Numbered from the stretch's first letter, positions 14,808-24,591 are shown. The stretch is 33,723 bases of DNA from Bacteroidota bacterium (GCA_005884665.1 VBAT01000023.1:157919-191641), one strand, 5' to 3'. Notes: generated by a model not told the origin, from the letters alone. Translations and numbers: made by a program.

Positions 14808-15391
14808 ATATTGCTATTATAAAATATAACGCCGGGAATATCCAATCCATGTTGTTTGCTCTGGAACGCATCGGTGCTGCGGCCGAAGTAACAGATGATC
14901 CGGGCAGAATTCGTAGCGCTGATAAAGTCATATTTCCGGGAGTAGGGGAAGCAAGCTCTGCGATGAAATATTTAAGAGAAAGAAAACTGGACCAGCTTAT
15001 AAAAGACCTGGCTCAGCCGGTATTGGGTGTATGTTTGGGCATGCAATTGTTGTGTAAGCATTCTGAGGAAAACAATACTGATTGTTTGGGTATTATACCG
15101 GTCAATGTAAGAAGATTTATTCAGTGCCCGGCTCTAAAGATCCCGCAGATCGGGTGGAATACGATCTATAATCTCAGTTCCGGGCTGTTTAAGGAAGTGG
15201 AGGAAAAAAGTTACATCTATAATGTTCACAGTTATTACGCGGAGATCAGCGAACATACCATTGCAAAGTGCAAATATGGAACGGAATATGCGGCGGCGAT
15301 AAAAAAGGATAATTTTTATGGTGTCCAATTTCATACAGAAAAATCCGCCGCCGTGGGTGAAATGATTTTAAAGAATTTCCTGGCGGTGTAA
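14804..15391 (+). CDS. hisH: Imidazole glycerol phosphate synthase, glutaminase subunit
   Basis: HisH releases ammonia from glutamine for HisF. The 195-residue class I glutamine amidotransferase has the nucleophile in VLGVCLGMQLLC (C77) and the other triad members in GVQFHTEKSA (H177, E179). The oxyanion strand region KVIFPGVGEA is also present. The likely start is GTG at 14804, forming GTGA with the hisB stop, so translation is probably coupled. The next gene, hisA, begins 113 bp later, the only long gap in the operon. The partner subunit HisF is encoded two genes downstream. Confidence 0.96.
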   Translation: MNIAIIKYNAGNIQSMLFALERIGAAAEVTDDPGRIRSADKVIFPGVGEASSAMKYLRERKLDQLIKDLAQPVLGVCLGMQLLCKHSEENNTDCLGIIPVNVRRFIQCPALKIPQIGWNTIYNLSSGLFKEVEEKSYIYNVHSYYAEISEHTIAKCKYGTEYAAAIKKDNFYGVQFHTEKSAAVGEMILKNFLAV

Positions 15392-15504
15392 TTGCGATTT
15401 AAATGAACCGCGATCAGATCGTTGACTGGTTGATTTGTTAATTGGTATTTAATAGGTTTCATTGTGCTGCCTTTTTTCGGACTCAAAATTTTTATTTCGG
15501 ATTT

Positions 15505-16221
15505 ATGCTCATCATTCCTGCAATAGATATTATAGAAGGCAAATGCGTCCGCCTTACGCAGGGCGATTATTCGCAGAAAAAAATTTATAATGAAAACCCG
15601 TTGGAGGTGGCAAAGCAATTTGAGGATGCAGGACTGGCCCGTTTGCACCTGGTTGACCTTGATGGCGCCAGGGCAGGGATGGTTAGAAACTGGAAAGTAC
15701 TGGAAACAATTGCAGGTAAGACATCATTGATCATAGATTTTGGCGGCGGCATTAAAAAAAGCAAGGATGTTAAGATCGTCTTTGATTCGGGCGCAGCCAT
15801 TGCAACAGTGGGAAGTATAGCTGTCACCAATGAAGAAGAGCTGGTGAATTGGCTCAGCCAGTTTGATGCCGGTAAATTTTTACTGGGAGCCGATGTAAAA
15901 AAAGAAAAGATAGCCATTCACGGCTGGCAGGAAACATCGGACATATGGGTTTACGATTTCATCTCTAAATATATTGAAAAGGGCATCAAACAGGTTTTTT
16001 GTACGGATGTAAGTAAGGACGGAAAACTCGAGGGACCGGCTATTGATCTTTATAAAACCATTATTGGAAAATTTCATGGGCTGGATTTTATTGCCAGCGG
16101 GGGAGTGAGTTCCCTGGAAGATCTGGAAGAGCTGCAAAGGATCGGTTGCAGCGGTGTGATAGTGGGAAAGGCGATCTATGAAAACCGTATTAAACTGAAT
16201 GAACTAAAGATGTTTTCATGA
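15505..16221 (+). CDS. hisA: Phosphoribosylformimino-5-aminoimidazole carboxamide ribotide isomerase
   Basis: HisA opens the ribose ring of ProFAR to give PRFAR, an Amadori rearrangement in a TIM barrel. The N-terminus [20 protein letters not shown] holds the first catalytic Asp, and the second half has [20 protein letters not shown] with the other Asp. [16 protein letters not shown] and [13 protein letters not shown] are the two phosphate-binding loops. The ORF runs upstream to 15442, but the ATG at 15505 (MLIIPAIDI) is the proper start; the true protein is 238 residues. The 113-bp gap before it contains TTG (15430-15432), 20 bp, TAGGTTTC (15453-15460), a weak promoter candidate, and ends with the decamer TTTCGGATTT seen in other spacers. 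The stop overlaps the hisF ATG (ATGA). Confidence 0.96.
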   Translation: MLIIPAIDIIEGKCVRLTQGDYSQKKIYNENPLEVAKQFEDAGLARLHLVDLDGARAGMVRNWKVLETIAGKTSLIIDFGGGIKKSKDVKIVFDSGAAIATVGSIAVTNEEELVNWLSQFDAGKFLLGADVKKEKIAIHGWQETSDIWVYDFISKYIEKGIKQVFCTDVSKDGKLEGPAIDLYKTIIGKFHGLDFIASGGVSSLEDLEELQRIGCSGVIVGKAIYENRIKLNELKMFS

Positions 16222-16982
16222 GTCTTGCCAAAAGAATAATACCGTGTCTGGATATCAAGGACGGACGGACGGTCAAGGGCACCAACTTTGTCGGTCTTCG
16301 CGATGCTGGTGACCCGGTCGAATTGGGTGCATTCTATGCCCAACAGGGCGCCGATGAATTGGTTTTCCTGGATATTACCGCTACTGTTGAAAAAAGAAAG
16401 ACTTTAGTCGAACTCGTAAAACAAATTGCGAGGCATGTCAATATCCCATTTACTGTAGGTGGTGGTATCAGCAGTATTGGTGACGTGAAAGCGTTGCTGG
16501 ACAATGGGGCGGATAAAATCTCGGTGAATACTGCCGCATTCAAAAACCCGGCATTGATTCATGACCTGGCCAACGAATTTGGCAGCCAGTGCGTGGTATT
16601 GGCAATTGATACAAAAAAAGAGGAAGACGGTCAGTGGTATGTCTATCTGAACGGTGGCCGGACAAAAACCAATAAGAGCTGCTTTGACTGGGCCAAGCAT
16701 GCAGTAATGTTGGGGGCAGGTGAAATATTGCTGACCTCCATGAATCATGATGGAACAAAACAGGGTTTTGCTCTCGACATCACCAAGCAGTTGGTGGATA
16801 ATCTGCCGGTGCCTGTTATTGCAAGCGGAGGAGGTGGGACCATGGACCATTTTAAAGATGTGTTCCTGGTAGCGGGTGCCGATGCCGCACTGGCCGCCAG
16901 CATTTTTCATTTCAAAGAGATCGCTATACCCGAACTGAAAAAGTATTTATCGAAACAACATATCCCGGTACGAAAAGCTTAA
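16218..16982 (+). CDS. hisF: Imidazole glycerol phosphate synthase, cyclase subunit
   Basis: HisF uses the ammonia from HisH to turn PRFAR into imidazole glycerol phosphate and AICAR. The 254-residue TIM barrel has [21 protein letters not shown] with the catalytic Asp (D11 region), [50 protein letters not shown] with the second catalytic Asp, and [18 protein letters not shown]. Start is the ATG at 16218, overlapping hisA by 4 bases. The next ORF starts only 4 bp after the stop. AICAR made here returns to purine synthesis. Confidence 0.97.
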   Translation: MSLAKRIIPCLDIKDGRTVKGTNFVGLRDAGDPVELGAFYAQQGADELVFLDITATVEKRKTLVELVKQIARHVNIPFTVGGGISSIGDVKALLDNGADKISVNTAAFKNPALIHDLANEFGSQCVVLAIDTKKEEDGQWYVYLNGGRTKTNKSCFDWAKHAVMLGAGEILLTSMNHDGTKQGFALDITKQLVDNLPVPVIASGGGGTMDHFKDVFLVAGADAALAASIFHFKEIAIPELKKYLSKQHIPVRKA

Positions 16983-16986
16983 TATC

Positions 16987-17181
16987 ATGCTTCCATTGTT
17001 GATGATAATAGTGCTTGTAGCATTCATTTACTTTCAGCAGAAAACCTCTGACCGAAATATGAGGAAGTTCGAAAAAAGCCGGGAAAAGTATGAAGACCTC
17101 TTAGAGCGGCTCCGGAAAAAGGATGAGGCAGAAAAAAAACCGCCAGAAAACAACTCAAAAAATACTCAAAATGAAAGTTGA
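16987..17181 (+). CDS. Small membrane-anchored protein inside the his operon, unknown function
   Basis: A 64-residue ORF begins 4 bp after hisF and overlaps the hisIE start by 11 bases, so it fits the tight packing of the operon and is probably translated. Residues 1-17 (LPLLMIIVLVAFIYF) form one transmembrane helix. Residues 20-50 are highly charged and heptad-like (MRKFEKSREKYEDLLERLRKKDEAEKK), a probable short coiled coil facing the cytoplasm. The tail is polar and rich in Asn and Pro. No enzyme motif is present, and no histidine-pathway enzyme is missing that it could replace. The architecture resembles other short single-span proteins. It might anchor a complex or only couple translation of hisIE; neither is shown. 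I do not recognise a family. Confidence 0.7.
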   Translation: MLPLLMIIVLVAFIYFQQKTSDRNMRKFEKSREKYEDLLERLRKKDEAEKKPPENNSKNTQNES

Positions 17182-17767
17182 TTATTCAAAGTATGCAGAC
17201 GGCCTGGTGCCGGCGATTGTACAGGATGAACGCACGGGCAGGATACTTATGTTGGGTTTTATGAATGAAGAGGCGGTCAATAAAACAAAGGCATCAGGGA
17301 AGGTTACGTTCTATAGCCGATCCAAGAAAAGGCTTTGGACCAAGGGCGAAGAGAGCGGAAACTTCCTTGATCTGAAAAACATTCTTGCAGACTGTGATAA
17401 TGATACGTTGTTGATAAAAGCAATACCCCGGGGGCCCGTTTGCCATACCGGGGCTGACACGTGTTTTAGCGAAAAGAACCAGAGTATTGATTTCGTCTAT
17501 CTGCTCGAAGAAGTGATCGAAGGGCGGCGGCAAAACCCCGCAGAAGGTTCTTATGTGTCTGGACTATTTAAAAAAGGAATTAATGCGATCGCGCAGAAAG
17601 TGGGAGAGGAGGCCGTGGAGCTGGTGATTGAGGCAAAGGATAACGATGAAAACAGGTTTTTAAATGAAGCAGCCGACCTTTTGTTTCACTATATGATCCT
17701 TCTTAAGGCGAAAAATTGTAATCTGAAAGATGTTGTCACTGTGCTGGAAAAAAGACACAGTGCCTGA
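17171..17767 (+). CDS. hisI: Phosphoribosyl-AMP cyclohydrolase / phosphoribosyl-ATP pyrophosphatase
   Basis: A fused HisIE of 198 residues doing steps two and three. The N-terminal cyclohydrolase domain (1 to about 105) has LVPAIVQDERTGRILMLGFMN, TFYSRSKKRLWTKGEESGN, and the metal-binding DCDNDTLLIKA with PVCHTGADTCF. The C-terminal pyrophosphatase domain (about 108-198) has GSYVSGLFKKGINAIAQKVGEEAVELVIEA and NEAADLLFHYMILL, the Glu-rich Mg-binding helices. The ORF is open upstream to 17123, but the ATG at 17171 (MKVDYSKY) is the natural start. It is the last his gene. A 7-bp inverted repeat CACTGTG/CACAGTG (17737-17743, 17756-17762) lies at the end, but the T-run comes about 10 bases later, so it is at best a weak terminator. 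Confidence 0.96.
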   Translation: MKVDYSKYADGLVPAIVQDERTGRILMLGFMNEEAVNKTKASGKVTFYSRSKKRLWTKGEESGNFLDLKNILADCDNDTLLIKAIPRGPVCHTGADTCFSEKNQSIDFVYLLEEVIEGRRQNPAEGSYVSGLFKKGINAIAQKVGEEAVELVIEAKDNDENRFLNEAADLLFHYMILLKAKNCNLKDVVTVLEKRHSA

Positions 17768-17823
17768 ATTGTTTTTCCACACTCGTTAATAACTCAAAAT
17801 CCTGAAAGGAGGGTACGTTTTGG

Positions 17824-17831
17824 TATATTTG
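17824..17831 (+). promoter_or_regulatory. Candidate -7 box upstream of parE
   Basis: TATATTTG matches TAnnTTTG exactly and lies about 155 bp before the parE start. No TTTG or TTG was found at the expected upstream distance, so only the -7 part is supported. Confidence 0.35.
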
Positions 17832-17986
17832 CCGCGCCCTGAATATCAATAAAACTGTGCGGTTTGCCACTCTTTTACTGGAAGTGCATTGCCGGTGGTC
17901 ACAGGAGAACCAGCCTGCCGTTCCTCCACGCATCGACCTACGGAATAGCGACAGGCTTTAAAAAAATATAAAACGTACCAATTTAA

Positions 17987-19885
17987 ATGGCAAAAGAAAA
18001 AGAAGCTAACCTGTTTGAATATACTGAAGAGAGCATCAAATCGCTCGACTGGAAAGAACATATCCGTCTCCGCCCCGGCATGTACATCGGTAAGCTCGGT
18101 GATGGTAGCAGCCCAGATGATGGGATATATGTATTGGTAAAAGAAGTAATGGATAACTGCATCGATGAGTTTGCCATGGGATATGGTAAAACAGTCGAGC
18201 TTACAGTTGAGGGGAACCAGGTGACCGTGCGTGACTATGGACGCGGTATTCCCCTTGGTAAGGTAGTGGATGCAGTAAGCAAAGTGAATACGGGAGCTAA
18301 GTTTGACAGCAAAGTATTCCAAAAATCAGTCGGGTTAAATGGTGTAGGTACTAAAGCTGTAAATGCTTTGAGTAATTATTTCAAAGTAATGGCTGTCCGC
18401 GAAGGAAAAGAAAAAACGGCCGAGTTTAAGAAAGGACTTCTAATAAAAGAGTACAAAGAGGCGAAGACGAAAGAAGAAAACGGTACTATGGTAACCTTTA
18501 TTCCTGATGACTCCATGTTCAGGAATTTCAAGTTCCACCCCGAGTTCCTGGAAAACCAGATATGGAACTATTGCTATCTGAATGCTGGTTTAAAGATCGC
18601 CTTTAATGGAAAAACATATATCAGCAAGAACGGCTTACTCGACCTTCTGCAGAGAAAAACAAACGAAGACGAGATCCGGTACCCGATCATTCATTTGAAA
18701 GGGAACGATATTGAAGTTGCAATTACCCATAACAATGACTATGGCGAGGATATTTACAGTTTTGTGAATGGCCAGCATACCACACAGGGGGGAACGCACC
18801 AACAGGCCTTCCGCGAGGCATTTGTAAAAACGATCAGGGAATTCTATAAAAAAGATTATGATGCCTCGGACATCCGTACAGGCATCATCGCGGCGGTTTC
18901 GGTCAGGGTAGTTGAGCCGGTGTTTGAATCGCAAACAAAAACAAAGCTCGGATCTGTGAACGTGGACATCGACGGACCGAGCATGCGACAATTCGTCGGT
19001 GACTTTATCGCCAAAGAACTCGACAACTATCTTCATAAAAATTCCACCGTTGCTGATGGCCTGAAAAAAAGGATCGAACAAAGCGAAAAAGAAAGAAAGG
19101 AAATGGCCGGCATCAAGAAGTTGGCCAATGAGCGGGCAAAGAAGGCCAACCTGCATAACCGCAAACTGCGGGATTGCCGTTATCACCTGAACGATGAGCC
19201 GCCGAATAAAGGACGCGAGGAATTTGTGGCAAAACAAAGCGAGACAACCATATTCATCACTGAAGGAGATAGCGCCAGCGGTTCGATCACTAAATCGCGA
19301 AATGTGGAAACGCAAGCTGTCTTTAGTTTACGGGGTAAGCCCCTGAACTCTTTTGGACTGACGAAAAAAGTGGTCTATGAAAACGAAGAGTTTAACCTTC
19401 TGCAGCACGCGTTGAATATTGAAGAAGGACTTGAAGGATTGCGCTTCAACAATATCGTGATCGCTACCGATGCCGATGTGGACGGAATGCATATCCGGCT
19501 ATTATTGATGACTTTTTTCCTGCAGTTCTTTCCTGACCTGGTAAAACACGAAAAAGTATACGTATTACAAACGCCTTTGTTCAGGGTACGCAATAAACAG
19601 GAAACTATTTATTGTTATGACGAAAAAGAAAAACAGGCAGCTATCAAAAAGTTGGGCAGTAAACCGGAGATCACCCGGTTCAAAGGACTGGGAGAAATAA
19701 GCCCCGAAGAGTTTGCCCGTTTTATCGGCACCGATATGCGAAAGGAACTGATGCGGGTGGAGGAAGGTGATCATATCCAGCAGTTGCTGGAATATTATAT
19801 GGGAAAGAATACAATGGAAAGACAGGAATTTATCATAGGTAACCTGAGGATTGAGTTGGATAAAGCAGAAGTGTCGGGAGGGTAA
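17987..19885 (+). CDS. parE: DNA topoisomerase IV subunit B (ParE/GyrB-type ATPase)
   Basis: The 632-residue protein is the ATPase half of a type IIA topoisomerase. It has a GHKL ATPase fold: [14 protein letters not shown] (Mg/ATP-binding Glu-Asn), [10 protein letters not shown] and [14 protein letters not shown] (P-loop-like lid). A transducer domain follows, then a TOPRIM domain with [10 protein letters not shown] (about residue 425) and [11 protein letters not shown] (about residue 495), and the C-terminal [17 protein letters not shown]. GyrB and ParE are close in sequence; ParE is preferred because parC lies 2.2 kb downstream on the same strand and because the extra GyrB insert is absent. 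Together they decatenate replicated chromosomes. The ATG at 17987 gives the expected length. Confidence 0.92.
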   Translation: MAKEKEANLFEYTEESIKSLDWKEHIRLRPGMYIGKLGDGSSPDDGIYVLVKEVMDNCIDEFAMGYGKTVELTVEGNQVTVRDYGRGIPLGKVVDAVSKVNTGAKFDSKVFQKSVGLNGVGTKAVNALSNYFKVMAVREGKEKTAEFKKGLLIKEYKEAKTKEENGTMVTFIPDDSMFRNFKFHPEFLENQIWNYCYLNAGLKIAFNGKTYISKNGLLDLLQRKTNEDEIRYPIIHLKGNDIEVAITHNNDYGEDIYSFVNGQHTTQGGTHQQAFREAFVKTIREFYKKDYDASDIRTGIIAAVSVRVVEPVFESQTKTKLGSVNVDIDGPSMRQFVGDFIAKELDNYLHKNSTVADGLKKRIEQSEKERKEMAGIKKLANERAKKANLHNRKLRDCRYHLNDEPPNKGREEFVAKQSETTIFITEGDSASGSITKSRNVETQAVFSLRGKPLNSFGLTKKVVYENEEFNLLQHALNIEEGLEGLRFNNIVIATDADVDGMHIRLLLMTFFLQFFPDLVKHEKVYVLQTPLFRVRNKQETIYCYDEKEKQAAIKKLGSKPEITRFKGLGEISPEEFARFIGTDMRKELMRVEEGDHIQQLLEYYMGKNTMERQEFIIGNLRIELDKAEVSGG

Positions 19886-19958
19886 GGATTTAATTTTTAC
19901 GGTTTAAAGTTTAAGGTTGACGAAGCTTGATATAATAAGAAAGACGAAATCGCTATTC

Positions 19959-20642
19959 ATGAAATGGCGGTTGCATGGCATATTCGAACCATTTACAGGC
20001 TTCATGACAAACCTTACTTACATGTCGAAGTTGAGTAAGTGGAGGAGAACCACGCCGGTGAACGGGTACAACGACTGGTACCAGCGCAGTTGGGATTATA
20101 ACAGGAGAGAGAAGTTATACGAAGCGATAATCGCGCAGGAAAACCTGGGTTCACTGGCAATTGATTATTTCGAATTTGGAGTGGCAGGCGGGTCCTCTTT
20201 TAAATGGTGGCTGGATCATACTATTAATCCAGGTTCCCGGTTTTATGGCTTTGATACATTTGAAGGATTACCGGAAGATTTCGGGCCGTTTGCAAAGGGA
20301 ACGATGGCTGCAGCTTTGGAATCATTGAACATAACAGATACGAGAGCCGTGTTTTATAAGGGATTGTTCCAGGACACGCTGATACCTTTCCTGAATCAAT
20401 ATAAGAGTGAAAGGCGGAAGCTGATACATATGGATGCAGATATTTTCAGCGCTACCTTATTTACCCTGTCCCAGTTGTACAGGTATCTGCGGGAAGGTGA
20501 TATTATTATGTTTGATGAATTTGCAGTTCCAACCCATGAATTCATGGCGTTCAAAATATTTGCAGAAAGTTTTTATCTTAAATATGAAGTCATTGCCGCG
20601 GCAAATAATTATTTGTTCCTGGCTATTAAAATAAAAAACTAA
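19959..20642 (+). CDS. TylF/MycF-like class I SAM-dependent methyltransferase
   Basis: The product has 227 residues from the ATG at 19959; a TTG at 19917 would add 14. It matches the TylF (macrocin O-methyltransferase) family: IDYFEFGVAGGSSFKWWL is the SAM-binding loop, GSRFYGFDTFEGLPEDFGPF follows with the acidic ribose-binding residue, and KLIHMDADIFSATLFTL with DIIMFDEF supplies the metal-binding acids. Family members methylate sugars or small molecules. The target cannot be told here, as no antibiotic or sugar pathway surrounds it. It sits 74 bp after parE in the same direction and could be read from the same transcript. No strong ribosome site was seen at either start. Confidence 0.82.
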   Translation: MKWRLHGIFEPFTGFMTNLTYMSKLSKWRRTTPVNGYNDWYQRSWDYNRREKLYEAIIAQENLGSLAIDYFEFGVAGGSSFKWWLDHTINPGSRFYGFDTFEGLPEDFGPFAKGTMAAALESLNITDTRAVFYKGLFQDTLIPFLNQYKSERRKLIHMDADIFSATLFTLSQLYRYLREGDIIMFDEFAVPTHEFMAFKIFAESFYLKYEVIAAANNYLFLAIKIKN

Positions 20643-20788
20643 GAAGCTGTGCCAAATGCTAAATAAATGTAGATCTCGCGCAATCCCGCAATTGTGCGGG
20701 CAACGCCGCAAAGAAGAATATTTTGATCTTCAAACTTAGCGTCATCGCGTGAATAATAATCTTTTTTGGACAGCTTGGAGGAGTAATT

Positions 20789-21640
20789 ATGATACATGTT
20801 GTTTTTAATGAGTCCGAAGTGGACCTGATGAAGCAGGTGATCGCACTGGATGAATCGTTATCCGGAGAAATTATGCAGGTAAAAGATGATCTTGCCGTTG
20901 GGCCTTTATCCGGCATCGATACGGAAGATGGCTGGCAGGCACGAGTCGAATGGTGGAGAGGGCTATTACAAGGCTCTCCTTATAAAGAAAGCCTGGCAGG
21001 AAGCTTTGATGACAGGCAAACGGTGAATCAGGTGAAACAGCAATTGGATGCTGATAACGATGAGCAGGTTTGGGTTTGGATGGGACAAAACCAGCATGAC
21101 GTGTGCGGGTATTACTGGTTCATGTCGCAATTCAAAGACTATCCTGGACGGCTGATGGTCCTGTATATGAACAATCTTCCGTTCATTAATGAAAAAGGAC
21201 AAATATTTTATCCATCGTGGCTTAGCGAAATTCAGCCCAGGGAATTTTTGAAAGCAAGAAAACTGGCGCGACCGATAACCCCCAGCGAGTATGAAGTAGA
21301 TCCGGATGAGTGGAAAAAGATTTGCGACGAGAATGCAATGATACGGTTATTGGAAGGAGGCAAAAAACTGGTCAGCAAAGACGAAACGTTTTATGACAGC
21401 GATGTGATCAGGAATATAACAGCTGAATGGCAAAAAGCATCCAGGGTGTTGAGCAATATACTTCACCGGATGAAAATAAAGACAGGAGATGTGTTTATTA
21501 TGTGGAGAATGAAAGAACTGATAGCCGCGGGGAAAATCGAAGCGATGGGCGAACTGGCAAAGGGATGGAAAGACTTCGATGTAAAACTGCCCGGTACGGT
21601 GCAGGCCGAGGCTACCGAGTCGAGCGAGACAACTGCGTAA
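20789..21640 (+). CDS. DUF1835 and DUF3658 domain protein
   Basis: The 283-residue protein opens with MIHVVFNESEVDLMKQVI, followed by GEIMQVKDDLAVGPLSGI and WRGLLQGSPY, the pattern of DUF1835; the C-terminal part (SEYEVDPDEWKKICDENAMIRLLEGGKKL, then FIMWRMKELIAAGKIEAMG) matches the DUF3658 region usually found with it. The function is unknown. It has a clear ribosome-binding site GGAGGAG (20777-20783), rare among the genes of this window, so it is probably well translated. A 6-bp hairpin CCCGCA-ATTG-TGCGGG (20685-20700) lies between it and the methyltransferase, without a T-run. The next gene follows by 9 bp and is likely in the same operon. Confidence 0.82.
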   Translation: MIHVVFNESEVDLMKQVIALDESLSGEIMQVKDDLAVGPLSGIDTEDGWQARVEWWRGLLQGSPYKESLAGSFDDRQTVNQVKQQLDADNDEQVWVWMGQNQHDVCGYYWFMSQFKDYPGRLMVLYMNNLPFINEKGQIFYPSWLSEIQPREFLKARKLARPITPSEYEVDPDEWKKICDENAMIRLLEGGKKLVSKDETFYDSDVIRNITAEWQKASRVLSNILHRMKIKTGDVFIMWRMKELIAAGKIEAMGELAKGWKDFDVKLPGTVQAEATESSETTA

Positions 21641-21649
21641 ATCAGTGTT

Positions 21650-22015
21650 ATGAAAAATATAATCGCCCTGGAAGAGGCAGCAATGTTTCTTCTTTGTCTT
21701 TATGGCCTGTATTATCTCAACGTGGAGTGGTGGGTTTATCCGCTGTTGATCATCGGGCCCGATATAAGCCTGGTCGGTTACCTGGCCAGCCCGACTGCCG
21801 GGGCGCTGACTTACAACCTGTTTCATCACAAAGCGATCGCCGTTATAATTTTCATGGCTGGCATGTACCAGGGTAATAATGCACTGCTGGAAATAATGGG
21901 GATCATTCTCTTTGGTCATTCATCGATGGACAGGATGATGGGCTATGGATTAAAATTGAACCGCGGGTTTAAGTATACACACCTGGGAGTAATCGGCGGA
22001 AAAAAACCACATTAA
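21650..22015 (+). CDS. DUF4260 family small membrane protein
   Basis: The 121-residue protein matches DUF4260 by the ordered motifs LLIIGPDISLVGYLASPTAG, LTYNLFHHKA and ILFGHSSMDRMMGYGLKLN. Four hydrophobic stretches (about residues 8-25, 28-42, 60-72 and 78-88) suggest an integral membrane protein of the inner membrane, the last span being short. Function is unknown. The start ATG at 21650 comes 9 bp after the DUF1835 gene, and parC follows by 42 bp, so these genes probably form one unit ending with parC. The conserved polar residues (GPD, H, GHSxxDR) within membrane segments could be a functional site, but this is inference. Confidence 0.85.
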   Translation: MKNIIALEEAAMFLLCLYGLYYLNVEWWVYPLLIIGPDISLVGYLASPTAGALTYNLFHHKAIAVIIFMAGMYQGNNALLEIMGIILFGHSSMDRMMGYGLKLNRGFKYTHLGVIGGKKPH

Positions 22016-22057
22016 TGCCGATAATTCGGCGAGTTTATAAGATTATCGATTCAAAGT

Positions 22058-24577
22058 ATGAGTGCAGCAAAAAATAAATTACTGGAAGTCCAGGATAATG
22101 ATTCGGGTCTTCACGGACAATACAAGAGCTGGTTCCTCGATTACGCTTCCTATGTGATCCTGGAAAGAGCCGTGCCCGCGGTAGAAGATGGACTAAAACC
22201 CGTACAACGACGCATCCTTCATGCCATGAAGGAAATGGATGACGGTCGCTTTAATAAGGTAGCCAACATCATTGGGCAGGCAATGCAATACCATCCGCAT
22301 GGAGATGCCAGCATTGGCGATGCATTGGTAAATATGGGCCAGAAAGATCTTTTAATAGAGACCCAGGGAAACTGGGGCGATGTCAGGACCGGCGATGATG
22401 CGGCAGCCGCCCGCTATATTGAAGCACGCTTAAGCAAATTTGCTCTTGAAGTTGCTTTTAATAATAAGACAACAGAATGGCAGCTTAGTTATGATGGAAG
22501 AAAGAATGAGCCTGTCACTCTGCCCATGAAATTTCCATTGCTCCTGGCACATGGTGCAGATGGTATTGCCGTGGGTCTGTCGACGAAGATCCTGCCACAT
22601 AATTTCAATGAATTGATAGATGCTGCCGTGAAATACCTGCGGGGTAAACGTTTTGAATTATATCCCGATTTTATGACCGGTGGGATGATCGACATTGCAG
22701 ATTATAACCAGGGAAAACGCGGTGGCAAAGTAAAAGTGAGAGCACAGATCGAAGAATTTGACAAGAAGACGCTTGTGATCCGTTCTGTGCCGTATGGAGT
22801 CACGACCACGCAATTGATGGATTCTATTGTAAAGGCGAACGACCAGGGAAAGATTAAGATCAAGAAGGTAACGGATACCACGGCAGCCAATATCGAAATA
22901 ATAATTGACCTGGCGCAGGGCATTTCCCCTGACATCACCATCGATGCACTATACAAGTTTACCGATTGCGAAATATCCATCTCTCCAAATGCCTGTGTGA
23001 TCGTTGGAGAGAAACCACAGTTCCTCGGTGTCAACGAACTTCTGAAAATTTCTGTCGACAGATCAAAAGACCTGCTGGAACAGGAATTAAAGATCCGGCT
23101 TGGCGAGTTGCAGGAAAAATGGCACTATACTTCGCTAGAAAAGATCTTCTTCGAAGAAAAGATCTACAAAGAACTGGAGAAGAAGCACGAGACCTGGGAC
23201 AAAGTGCTTGAGGCTATTGACAAGGCGTTTGTACCCTTTAAGAAACAACTGAAAAGAGCAATCACGAGAGAAGACATCATTAAACTGACAGAGAAACCTG
23301 TCCGCCGCATTTATAAGCTGGACATCGAAGAGCTTAATGACCAGATCAAAGGCCTGGAAGCAGATATCAAACAGGTAAAACACGATCTTAATAACCTGGT
23401 TGATTATGCTGTCAACTATTATGAAAACCTGGCTAAGAAATATGGTAAGGACCGTGAGAGAAAAACAGAGATCAAACAGTTCGAGGTGATCGAAGCCAAA
23501 CACGTAGCTATTGCTAACACGAAGCTGTATGTGAACCGCGAGGAAGGTTTTATCGGCACCGGTCTCAAGAAAGACGAATTCCTTTTCGATTGTTCCGATT
23601 TTGACGATATCATCGCCTTTGCCAAAAATGGAGTGATGAAAGTGGTGAAGGTAACGGACAAGGTCTTTATCGGCAAGGATATATTACATGCGGCCGTTTT
23701 TAAACGAAACGACGAACGCACCACCTACAACATGATCTATGCTGACGGCAAGGGAGGGAAAAGCTTTGCGAAACGGTTTAATGTAACAGGTATAACGAGA
23801 GATAAAGAGTACAACCTGACAAAAGGTGCTGAGGGAAGCAAGGTGCACTATCTCAGTATAAACCCAAACGGCGAAGCTGAAATAGTCAAGATAACCTTAA
23901 CTCCTGGCAGCTCTGCCCACAAGAAAGAATTTGATTTCAGTTTCGTAGAGCTGGAGATCAAGAATCGCGGAAGCATGGGTAATACAGTTACGAAATATCC
24001 CATCAAATCGGTTCGGCTCAAGGAGGCCGGTGTATCTACCATCGCCGGTAAGAAGTTGTGGTACGATGACCAGTTTGGCAGATTGAATGCCGACGAGAAA
24101 GGTCAATTCCTCGGCTCCTTTGATGGAGATGATAAAATACTTGTGGTGTATTCCGACGGAAACTACGAAGTAACGGACCAGGAGCTGACACAAAAGCTGG
24201 ATTCAGAGAAAGTAATATTTATAGAAAAGTTTAATCCCGAAAAGATAATAACCGCAGTTTATGCCGACCTGGACAAAAAACAATTCATGGTTAAGCGGTT
24301 TAAGATTGAAACGACCACATTAAAAACAAAATTCCTTTTCATTAAAGAAGGTGACGGTAATTATGTAGAGGCTGTAACCACAAGCGAAGAACCGGTACTC
24401 GCAATGCAGCAGGGCAGGGGCGCCCAGATCAGAAAAGGCAAGTTGAAGATCGCGAAGATCGCAGAAGTAACCGGTTATCGCACCGTCGGTACCAAACTGG
24501 CCGACTACAGCAAATCAACTGAAATGGAGTGGGTGAAGTCAAAGACAGAAACCCAGCAAGGAGAATTGTTTGAATAA
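22058..24577 (+). CDS. parC: DNA topoisomerase IV subunit A
   Basis: The 839-residue protein is the DNA-cleaving subunit. The N-terminal breakage-reunion domain shows YVILERAVPAVEDGLKPVQRRIL, MQYHPHGDASIGDALVNMGQ and AAAARYIEARL, where Y120 is the catalytic tyrosine that joins to DNA. The quinolone-region helix is in the HPHGDASIGDAL segment. Coiled-coil arm residues lie about 330-470 (EELNDQIKGLEADIKQVKHDL), and a C-terminal beta-propeller-like domain with repeated units follows. GyrA-box motifs typical of gyrase were not seen, supporting ParC. It pairs with ParE encoded upstream. After the stop a 16-bp perfect inverted repeat ends the transcript. Confidence 0.93.
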   Translation: MSAAKNKLLEVQDNDSGLHGQYKSWFLDYASYVILERAVPAVEDGLKPVQRRILHAMKEMDDGRFNKVANIIGQAMQYHPHGDASIGDALVNMGQKDLLIETQGNWGDVRTGDDAAAARYIEARLSKFALEVAFNNKTTEWQLSYDGRKNEPVTLPMKFPLLLAHGADGIAVGLSTKILPHNFNELIDAAVKYLRGKRFELYPDFMTGGMIDIADYNQGKRGGKVKVRAQIEEFDKKTLVIRSVPYGVTTTQLMDSIVKANDQGKIKIKKVTDTTAANIEIIIDLAQGISPDITIDALYKFTDCEISISPNACVIVGEKPQFLGVNELLKISVDRSKDLLEQELKIRLGELQEKWHYTSLEKIFFEEKIYKELEKKHETWDKVLEAIDKAFVPFKKQLKRAITREDIIKLTEKPVRRIYKLDIEELNDQIKGLEADIKQVKHDLNNLVDYAVNYYENLAKKYGKDRERKTEIKQFEVIEAKHVAIANTKLYVNREEGFIGTGLKKDEFLFDCSDFDDIIAFAKNGVMKVVKVTDKVFIGKDILHAAVFKRNDERTTYNMIYADGKGGKSFAKRFNVTGITRDKEYNLTKGAEGSKVHYLSINPNGEAEIVKITLTPGSSAHKKEFDFSFVELEIKNRGSMGNTVTKYPIKSVRLKEAGVSTIAGKKLWYDDQFGRLNADEKGQFLGSFDGDDKILVVYSDGNYEVTDQELTQKLDSEKVIFIEKFNPEKIITAVYADLDKKQFMVKRFKIETTTLKTKFLFIKEGDGNYVEAVTTSEEPVLAMQQGRGAQIRKGKLKIAKIAEVTGYRTVGTKLADYSKSTEMEWVKSKTETQQGELFE

Positions 24578-24591
24578 AGCCCGAAGCTGTT

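Noticed and set aside
15442..15504. Longer N-terminus for HisA
   Set aside because: The added 21 residues have no counterpart in the family, and MLIIPAIDI at 15505 is the normal HisA start.
19917..19940. TTGACG followed by TATAAT as a sigma-70 promoter of Escherichia type
   Set aside because: The two boxes are only about 8 bp apart, far from the 17 bp required, and this phylum uses TAnnTTTG boxes.
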